Part shown: positions 58,741-64,000 of the stretch, piece by piece
Layout of the letters: each line of letters opens with the position of its first letter
How positions within the stretch are numbered: the first letter of the stretch is position 1
Source: Planctomycetaceae bacterium
Lineage (GTDB): Bacteria; Planctomycetota; UBA1135; GCA-002686595
DNA: 64,000 nt
Direction: 5' to 3'
Assembly: GCA_016125265.1 (NCBI GenBank)
Contig: WGMC01000026.1
Coordinates: 1 to 64,000 of the forward strand
Made by a program: the position numbers and the translations under genes
Notes under the pieces: model-generated
Databases searched by the model: none
Told to the model about the DNA's origin: nothing
Seen by the model: the letters and a program-made list of their open reading frames with translations, nothing else

Positions 58741-59559
58741 ATGAGCACACTCCTGCGCACGGCCCTGGCCGCCCTCCTCACCCTCGCCCCGCTCACCGCC
58801 GCCGAGGCCCAGCAGACGCACATCGTCCAGCTCTTTTCGTTGAGCTTCTCGCCGGACGACCTGACGATCCAGGAGGGCGACACGGTGCGTTGGAGTTGGG
58901 TCAACGGGTTCCACGACGTGAAGAGCGGCCAGAACTGGATTCCGGACGGCATCTTCAACTCGGGCTCGCCGGCCACCGCACCCAACACGTTCCAGGTGAC
59001 GTTCGACGCTGCGTTCCTGCAGGCGAACCCGATGCCCGGCAACGTGTACGAGTACATGTGCCAGTTGCACACGCCGGTGATGAACGGAACGATCCGCGTG
59101 CAGTCGCCGGTGTTCCAGGGCGGTGTGTTGCCCTACGGCACGGCGCTGAGCGCGCCCGGCAGTTTGGCACTGCTGAACGGCGCGCCCAAGTTGGGGCAGA
59201 GCTTCACGGTCGGCGCGCGCAACACTGCGATTTCCAACTCGGCTCCGGCGTTGACCTTCCTCCTGGTCTCCAGCGACCACTGGGACTGGTGGCCGGTCGG
59301 CCAAGTGTTGCCGGGGTTCGGCTTGAACGGTTTCAGCGACGGCGAGCAGTTGATCTCCCTCAGCCCCCCGAATCCCCTGGCCGTGCTCGGGCCGGTGACG
59401 TGGGGCGGCGGCACCAGTCCCGCGGCGCCGTTCCCGCTCACGGTGCCCAACGTGCCGTCACTGGTCGGCGTCGGCATCTACTTGCAAGCCGCGCTGGTGG
59501 AGACGGCCGGCGGCAAGATCGGGCTCTCGAACGCGCTGCAAGTGGTGTTCGGCCAGTGA
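58741..59559 (+). CDS. Cupredoxin (plastocyanin/azurin-like) with C-terminal module
   Basis: 272 aa. Signal peptide (LLRTALAALLTLAPLTAAEA). The cupredoxin domain (26-120) holds the copper ligands His in WVNGFHDVKSG near 59, then Cys, His and Met in YMCQLHTPVMNG near 105. The remaining 150 residues are a separate module ending YLQAALVETAGGK...SNALQVVFGQ, like the tails of the secreted proteins at 36227 and 46874. Secreted copper electron carrier or copper-binding surface protein. Confidence 0.82.
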   Translation: MSTLLRTALAALLTLAPLTAAEAQQTHIVQLFSLSFSPDDLTIQEGDTVRWSWVNGFHDVKSGQNWIPDGIFNSGSPATAPNTFQVTFDAAFLQANPMPGNVYEYMCQLHTPVMNGTIRVQSPVFQGGVLPYGTALSAPGSLALLNGAPKLGQSFTVGARNTAISNSAPALTFLLVSSDHWDWWPVGQVLPGFGLNGFSDGEQLISLSPPNPLAVLGPVTWGGGTSPAAPFPLTVPNVPSLVGVGIYLQAALVETAGGKIGLSNALQVVFGQ

Positions 59560-59620
59560 GCCGCCCGTGATCGGCTCCGCCGTCGGTTCGGCGGCGGCCG
59601 TGCGTTAGACTGCGCCGCCC

Positions 59621-61102
59621 ATGGCTGCACCGGGCGGAACCCAAAAGCGCGCGCCCCTGCCGGAGGCGCGCTGGCCCTCGCGGGACGAAGCGCGCGCCAG
59701 TCGGCTGTTCTCGCCGATCCACCTCGGCCCTCTCGCGGTGCGCGCCCGCACCTGGGTGCCCGCGATGGTGCCCTGGCGCGCCAGCGACGGTGGATTCGTC
59801 ACCGATGCGGTGCTCGATTGGTACGGGCGCTTCGCCGATGGGCGGCCGGCGGTGCTGGTGGTCGAGGCGACGGGGATTCGCGACGTGCCCAGCGGGCCGC
59901 TCCTGCGCATCGGACACGACCGATTCCTGCCGGGACTGGCGGAGTTGGTGCGTGTGGTGCGCGAGCGCTCGGAGGGCCACACGGCGCTACTCATCCAGTG
60001 CATCGACTTCCTCTCGATCCGGCGGCGGCCCGACCGCCAGAAGTTCCTGGAGCGTTTCCTCGCGATCGGCGAGCACCACCGCGCCGCGCTCTTGGATCTG
60101 GGCCTTGGAAGCGCCGCGGACGAGAGCAGCGTCCGCTGCGCGCTTCTGGCGCTCGACGAAACGACACTGCTGGGTGTGCTCGAGCCGCGCGAGCGCGAGG
60201 ACCTGCTCTTCGGCCATCGCGAGCGCGTGACGGATACCCACCTCGCGCACGTGCGCGAGTTGCCGGAGGTGTTGCCGGGCCTCTTCGCGGACGCAGCCGA
60301 ACGCGCCCAGCGCGCCGGTTTCCACGGCGTCGAGCTCCACTACGCCCACGCGTACACGATGGCCTCGTTCCTGAGCCGCACCAACACGCGGGACGACGGG
60401 TATGGGGCGACTGCGGAGGGCCGCCTACGGCTCCCGCTCGAAGTGTTCGCCGCCGTACGCGGCCGCGTAGGCGCGGAGTTCTGCGTCGGCGCGCGCTACC
60501 TCGGCGACGAGGTGATCGACGGCGGCGGCCGCATCGAGGATGCGGTGGTGCAGGGCCTCGCGTTCGCGCGCGCGGGGATGGACTTCCTCTCGATCAGCAA
60601 GGGAGGCAAGTTCGACGACGCCAAACAGCCGAAGGTCGGCGAGGCCGCGTACCCGTACACCGGCGTGAGCGGCCACGAGTGCATGCCCACGGTGCGCATC
60701 GAAGGCGGGCCGTTCGGCCGCAACTTGCCCCTCGCACGGGCGGTGCGCGGGGCGCTCCGCGACGCGGGGCTCGGAACGCCCGTGGTGGGCGCCGGCGGCA
60801 TCGCTAGCTTCGACCAGGCGGAGGACGCCCTCGCGCGCGGCGACTGCGATCTGGTAGCCGCTGCGCGCCAGTCGCTCGCGGACCCCGATTGGTGGCGCAA
60901 GGTGGAAGAGGGCCGGGGCGCGGCCGTGCGACGCTGCGTGTTCACCAACTACTGCGAGGCCCTCGACCAACGTCACTTGGAGGTCACTTGCCAACTGTGG
61001 GATCGGGAGCTCGAAACGCCCGATCCGGGCCCCAAACCCGTCTCCATGGCCCAGGATGGCAAGCGGCGCCTCGTGGCCCCGCCCGAGCAACCGTCGGCCT
61101 AG
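59621..61102 (+). CDS. Old Yellow Enzyme-type NADH:flavin oxidoreductase
   Basis: 493 aa, FMN TIM barrel. The family core is visible: AERAQRAGFHGVELHYAHAY near 228-247 with the active-site His pair, SFLSRTNTRDDGYG near 253, and PVVGAGGIASFDQAEDAL near 385. C-terminal CVFTNYCEALDQRHLEVTC hints at a different or lost iron-sulfur site compared with the four-Cys OYE branch. The N-terminal 60 residues are longer than usual. Reduces activated C=C bonds; OYE-like domains also occur fused in aryl-CoA monooxygenase/reductases. Confidence 0.85.
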   Translation: MAAPGGTQKRAPLPEARWPSRDEARASRLFSPIHLGPLAVRARTWVPAMVPWRASDGGFVTDAVLDWYGRFADGRPAVLVVEATGIRDVPSGPLLRIGHDRFLPGLAELVRVVRERSEGHTALLIQCIDFLSIRRRPDRQKFLERFLAIGEHHRAALLDLGLGSAADESSVRCALLALDETTLLGVLEPREREDLLFGHRERVTDTHLAHVRELPEVLPGLFADAAERAQRAGFHGVELHYAHAYTMASFLSRTNTRDDGYGATAEGRLRLPLEVFAAVRGRVGAEFCVGARYLGDEVIDGGGRIEDAVVQGLAFARAGMDFLSISKGGKFDDAKQPKVGEAAYPYTGVSGHECMPTVRIEGGPFGRNLPLARAVRGALRDAGLGTPVVGAGGIASFDQAEDALARGDCDLVAAARQSLADPDWWRKVEEGRGAAVRRCVFTNYCEALDQRHLEVTCQLWDRELETPDPGPKPVSMAQDGKRRLVAPPEQPSA

Positions 61103-61174
61103 GGCCAACCCCCGCGGCTTGGCGCCGTAGACTGGAGCGGGGCGCAATGGCGCGTCCGAAGGCCGCCCGATCCC

Positions 61175-62467
61175 ATGCACTACGTCCCCCTTGCGCTCGC
61201 GATTCTCGCCAGTTCGTTCCACGTATGCCCGGCCCAGCAACTGCCCCCGGAGCAACGCGGCACGGTGGACACCGTGGTGCAAGTCGGTGTCGGCTGGTAC
61301 CAACCCGCCGGGGGCGAGCGCCGCGACGATCCGAATTCGGTGGCGCGCGCGCTCGAACTGGCCGCGCCGGGCTGCACGGTCGTGCTCGATCCCGGCGACT
61401 ATCCGGCCTTCAGCATCGGCTTCACGAACCGCCAGAACAACAGTTCGATGGGCACCGGCGGAGCGCCGCTGCGGCCGGTCGTGGTGCGCGGCCGAAACGG
61501 CGCGCGCATCGTCGCCGGCGCCGACCACGACACGATCAAGATCGCGCAGCAGTATCCGGTCGCGCACATCCGCTTCGAGAACCTCGAGATCCACGCGGGC
61601 CAGCGCTCCGGCGTGATCTTCTACACACCGCCGCCGGACGGATCGAACCTCGGCTTCGAGTTCCTCGACTGCACGATCGACGGCGGCTTCGACCACGCGC
61701 GGCAAGCGGGCCGCGACTCCAAGTGGGGTGTCATCGCGCACGGCCTGAAGGACTTCGTCTTCGCCGGCCGGAGCAAACGCGCGTCGGTGCACAGCATCCG
61801 CTTCGAACACGCGTTCTACCTGCAGAACCCGCGCGGCGACATCACACTCGAGAACATCGACGCGGCGCGCCTCGGTCGCACGTTCGTGCAGGTCGTCGCG
61901 CGTGAGAAGGAGGGCCCGCCAGGTCAGGGTCGCATCACGGTGAAGGGCTGCCAGGTCGAGGATACTGGGCTCGCCCAGCGCGACAACTTCAAGGGCGGCA
62001 CCGCGTTCACGTTCGCCGGGCGGCTCGCCGACTGCACGATCCTGGTGGAGGACTGCTCCTACCGGGCCGGCTTCGAACCGGAGCTGCACAAGCTGACCGT
62101 CAACGGGATGCCGTACAACACCAGCGCGCTGGTGGCCTGGGACGGACGCGAGAGTCAGCCCAACGGCGCTCTCATTCTGCGGAACAACCACTTCGAGATG
62201 GCGCCCGGCACCGGCGATCGAGCCCTGGTTTCGATCGCCTCCTGCCGGAGTGTGTCGATCGAGGGCAACAACCGCTTCCTGGCCGGGGCGCACCCGGTGG
62301 CCCTCACGATCGATCCCCTGGACGCGTCCGGCAAACCGGGCGGCCTGCCCAACGGTACGGTGCACGTGGCCCTATCCACCGAGCTGCGGGGTGCCCTGCA
62401 CGTGGGCGGACGCGTCGCGGACGATGCCCTGCGCCAGGAACTGGCCCGCAGCTCCGCGGACCGTTGA
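61175..62467 (+). CDS. Secreted right-handed parallel beta-helix protein
   Basis: 430 aa. Short signal ([19 protein letters not shown]), then repeats of the pectate-lyase-like beta-helix type ([60 protein letters not shown]). There is no clear catalytic Asp/Lys cluster. Probably binds or degrades a polysaccharide. It ends 86 nt before the FKBP gene start on the same strand. Confidence 0.75.
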   Translation: MHYVPLALAILASSFHVCPAQQLPPEQRGTVDTVVQVGVGWYQPAGGERRDDPNSVARALELAAPGCTVVLDPGDYPAFSIGFTNRQNNSSMGTGGAPLRPVVVRGRNGARIVAGADHDTIKIAQQYPVAHIRFENLEIHAGQRSGVIFYTPPPDGSNLGFEFLDCTIDGGFDHARQAGRDSKWGVIAHGLKDFVFAGRSKRASVHSIRFEHAFYLQNPRGDITLENIDAARLGRTFVQVVAREKEGPPGQGRITVKGCQVEDTGLAQRDNFKGGTAFTFAGRLADCTILVEDCSYRAGFEPELHKLTVNGMPYNTSALVAWDGRESQPNGALILRNNHFEMAPGTGDRALVSIASCRSVSIEGNNRFLAGAHPVALTIDPLDASGKPGGLPNGTVHVALSTELRGALHVGGRVADDALRQELARSSADR

Positions 62468-62553
62468 CTCCCCCATCGCGCCGCCCCGGAACCGGCCGCC
62501 CGTCGGCTACCATCGGGCGGAACGACTCCTTGGACCTCTACCCACTGGAACCA

Positions 62554-63747
62554 TTGAAGCCCATCACCCTGGCCCTCGCGGGCCTTGCCCTCACCGCCGC
62601 AGCAGCCTTGGCCACCCATTCGTACCAGGGCACGCGCCCCATTCCCGCCGACGGCGCCACCGTGAACACCAACCCCTCCGGCCTGGTCTGGACCGAGCTC
62701 AAAGCCGGCCAACCCGATGGCCAGCGGCCCAAGATGGGCGACAAGGTGCGGGTGCACTACACCGGCTGGCTCACCGACGGCACGATTTTCGACAGCTCCG
62801 TCGACCGCGGTGAGCCGAGCACGTTCCGCCTGGGCGAAGTCATCGCGGGATGGAACGAGGGTCTCGCGCAGATGACGGTGGGCGCGAAACACAAACTGAC
62901 GATCCCCTACACCTTGGCCTACGGCGAGGGCGGCCGACCGCCGACGATCCCGCCGAAGGCCACCCTCGTGTTCGAGGTCGAACTGCTCGAGCTGATCGCG
63001 CCGCCGCCGTTCGTGAAGCTCGATCCCGACAAGAGCACCACCCTGCCGACAGGCGTGCGCTTCCAGGTGCTGAAGGAGGGCACCGGCGAACAACCGGGCC
63101 CCGATCAGGTGTTCGTGCTCGACTACGCCATCTGGACCTTGGATGGCGAAGTGCTGGACTTCGCCGCCGCTTCCAACGGACCGATCAAGGCCAGTGCGGC
63201 CCAGATGAACCTGCCCTTCCTGCAGACGATGCCGTTGACGATGAAGGTCGGCGGTGTCGTGCTGGCCGAGGTGCCGCCCGACCAGGGGCTGGGTGTGTCG
63301 CAGCGCCAGGGTCCGGGGGCCGACGCGCCGACCGTTTGGCGCATCGAACTCGTCGAGTTGGTGAAGCCGCTCGAGCTGCCGCCCTTCGAAGGTGGCCCGG
63401 AGCCCGTGCGTGTGGAGGAGCTCGACGGCGGACTCGTGCTCGAGGTGTTGAAGGAAGGCGACGGCCCCCTGCCCCAAGCGCGCAGCATGGTCGAGGTGCA
63501 CTACGCCGGCTGGCTGAAGGACGGCACGCTGTTCGACAACTCCTACAGCCGCGGCGAGACCAGCACGTTTGGTGTGCACCAAGTGATCCCCGGCTGGACG
63601 CGCGGGTTGATGAAGATGAAGGTCGGCACCGTGGCGCGTCTGCGCATCCCGAGTGCGCTCGCGTACGGCCGTCGGGGCAGCCCTCCCACGATCCCGCCGG
63701 ACGCGGACCTGATCTTCCACGTCGAGCTGATCGCCATCAAACGGTGA
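62554..63747 (+). CDS. Exported FKBP-type peptidyl-prolyl isomerase with three domains
   Basis: 397 aa from TTG 62554, chosen because it gives a standard signal peptide ([17 protein letters not shown]). Domain 1 (about 30-150) and domain 3 (about 300-397) are typical FKBPs: [41 protein letters not shown] and [41 protein letters not shown]. Domain 2 (about 160-290) keeps only the outline and lacks the Y-x-G-W and GW motifs. Likely a periplasmic folding helper. An alternative start TTG 62530 adds eight residues. Confidence 0.9.
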   Translation: MKPITLALAGLALTAAAALATHSYQGTRPIPADGATVNTNPSGLVWTELKAGQPDGQRPKMGDKVRVHYTGWLTDGTIFDSSVDRGEPSTFRLGEVIAGWNEGLAQMTVGAKHKLTIPYTLAYGEGGRPPTIPPKATLVFEVELLELIAPPPFVKLDPDKSTTLPTGVRFQVLKEGTGEQPGPDQVFVLDYAIWTLDGEVLDFAAASNGPIKASAAQMNLPFLQTMPLTMKVGGVVLAEVPPDQGLGVSQRQGPGADAPTVWRIELVELVKPLELPPFEGGPEPVRVEELDGGLVLEVLKEGDGPLPQARSMVEVHYAGWLKDGTLFDNSYSRGETSTFGVHQVIPGWTRGLMKMKVGTVARLRIPSALAYGRRGSPPTIPPDADLIFHVELIAIKR

Positions 63748-63803
63748 ACGGCGCCGTGCGCGCGCCCGAGATCGGCTGATGGCCGGGCCACAGCCCCGCG
63801 GTG

Positions 63804-63838
63804 CGGGTGGCGGGAAGGCCTCGACTTCCCGCCACCCG
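63804..63838. terminator. Terminator hairpin after the FKBP gene
   Basis: Perfect 14-bp stem cgggtggcgggaag / cttcccgccacccg with a 7-nt loop, 56 nt after the FKBP stop. A second perfect inverted repeat (gtcgccggcc 63838-63847 and ggccggcgac 63867-63876) follows. No gene is seen from 63748 to the end of the window. Confidence 0.65.
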
Positions 63839-64000
63839 TCGCCGGCCCTGTCCGTTGTCTTGCTGTGGCCGGCGACGGTCGGCGCGGCGGAAACCGGCAA
63901 CCGCGCGACGGCCCTGCGTTGGGCGGGCCTTTGGCGCAGCCTAGGGGCCAGAGTGCATTCGCGCCCGGTGGGAGCGCGCGCCCCTGCGCGAGGCTTGCCG

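Noticed and set aside
1..64000. rRNA, tRNA, riboswitch, integrase, prophage or replication origin
   Set aside because: None could be recognised by reading; a tRNAscan and Rfam search would be needed to exclude small RNAs.

Overview
The window is GC-rich (around 70 % by eye) bacterial DNA with tightly packed genes, many GTG and TTG starts, and long spurious reading frames opposite the real genes. The organism looks like a planctomycete (Planctomycetota). The signs are twin-arginine-exported Gfo/Idh/MocA oxidoreductase and sugar isomerase-like proteins, an ECF sigma factor overlapping a transmembrane Ser/Thr kinase, a sigma factor fused to a huge extracytoplasmic carboxypeptidase-regulatory-like region, and big secreted SBBP, YCF48-like and beta-helix proteins. 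This is inference from gene content; no rRNA, tRNA or CRISPR was seen.

Region 1 (1-17.1 kb). A minus-strand operon (7492 to 324) encodes an enoyl-CoA hydratase family protein, acyl-CoA dehydrogenase, thioredoxin-fold 2Fe-2S ferredoxin, pseudokinase-like protein, benzoate-CoA ligase family enzyme, creatininase family hydrolase, 4HBT thioesterase and MetF. It reads as an aryl-CoA catabolic set, perhaps 2-aminobenzoyl-CoA-like. RidA and an SDR (14.3-15.5 kb) beside glutamine synthetase may belong to the same chemistry. Between them lie two Tat-exported sugar-metabolism-like proteins, a GST, an M3 peptidase, a 202-bp MITE-like element, an SGNH hydrolase and a small membrane protein.

Region 2 (17.2-20.9 kb) holds two minus-strand envelope proteins: a carboxypeptidase-regulatory-like protein and a two-DTG aspartic protease.

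Region 3 (20.9-46.8 kb) carries an aryl-polyene (APE)-like pigment gene cluster in two blocks. Block A (32.0 to 20.9 kb, minus) runs acyltransferase, ACP, COG4648-like membrane protein, adenylation-dehydratase fusion, GT2, LpxL-type acyltransferase, thioesterase, LolA, MMPL exporter, DUF3261-like lipoprotein, ketosynthase, degenerate ketosynthase. That is close to the proteobacterial apeE-apeO order. Divergent from it are a flavin-dependent halogenase-like protein and an O-methyltransferase. Block B (46.8 to 42.4 kb, minus) is ketoreductase, second halogenase-like protein, ketosynthase, chain-length-factor-like protein and dehydratase. Between the blocks are a lipoprotein fusing a tyrosine-phosphatase-like domain to cytochrome c', a secreted protein, and the membrane-spanning sigma-factor fusion. 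Almost every junction within the blocks is a 4-nt start/stop overlap, so each block is probably one translationally coupled operon.

Region 4 (46.9-64 kb) has large secreted proteins (SBBP, YCF48-like), a small lipoprotein, a GT-C-like membrane protein, the ECF sigma/kinase pair, a nucleotidyltransferase plus small partner that resembles a toxin-antitoxin pair, a cupredoxin, an Old Yellow Enzyme homologue, a beta-helix protein and a triple-FKBP prolyl isomerase. Related palindromic repeats sit in the long intergenic gaps near 42.1-42.3 kb and 57.5-57.7 kb. The strongest leads are the halogenase-bearing APE-like cluster with a dead-looking ligase, the phosphatase-cytochrome c' lipoprotein, the transmembrane sigma factor, and a C-terminal module shared by three secreted proteins.
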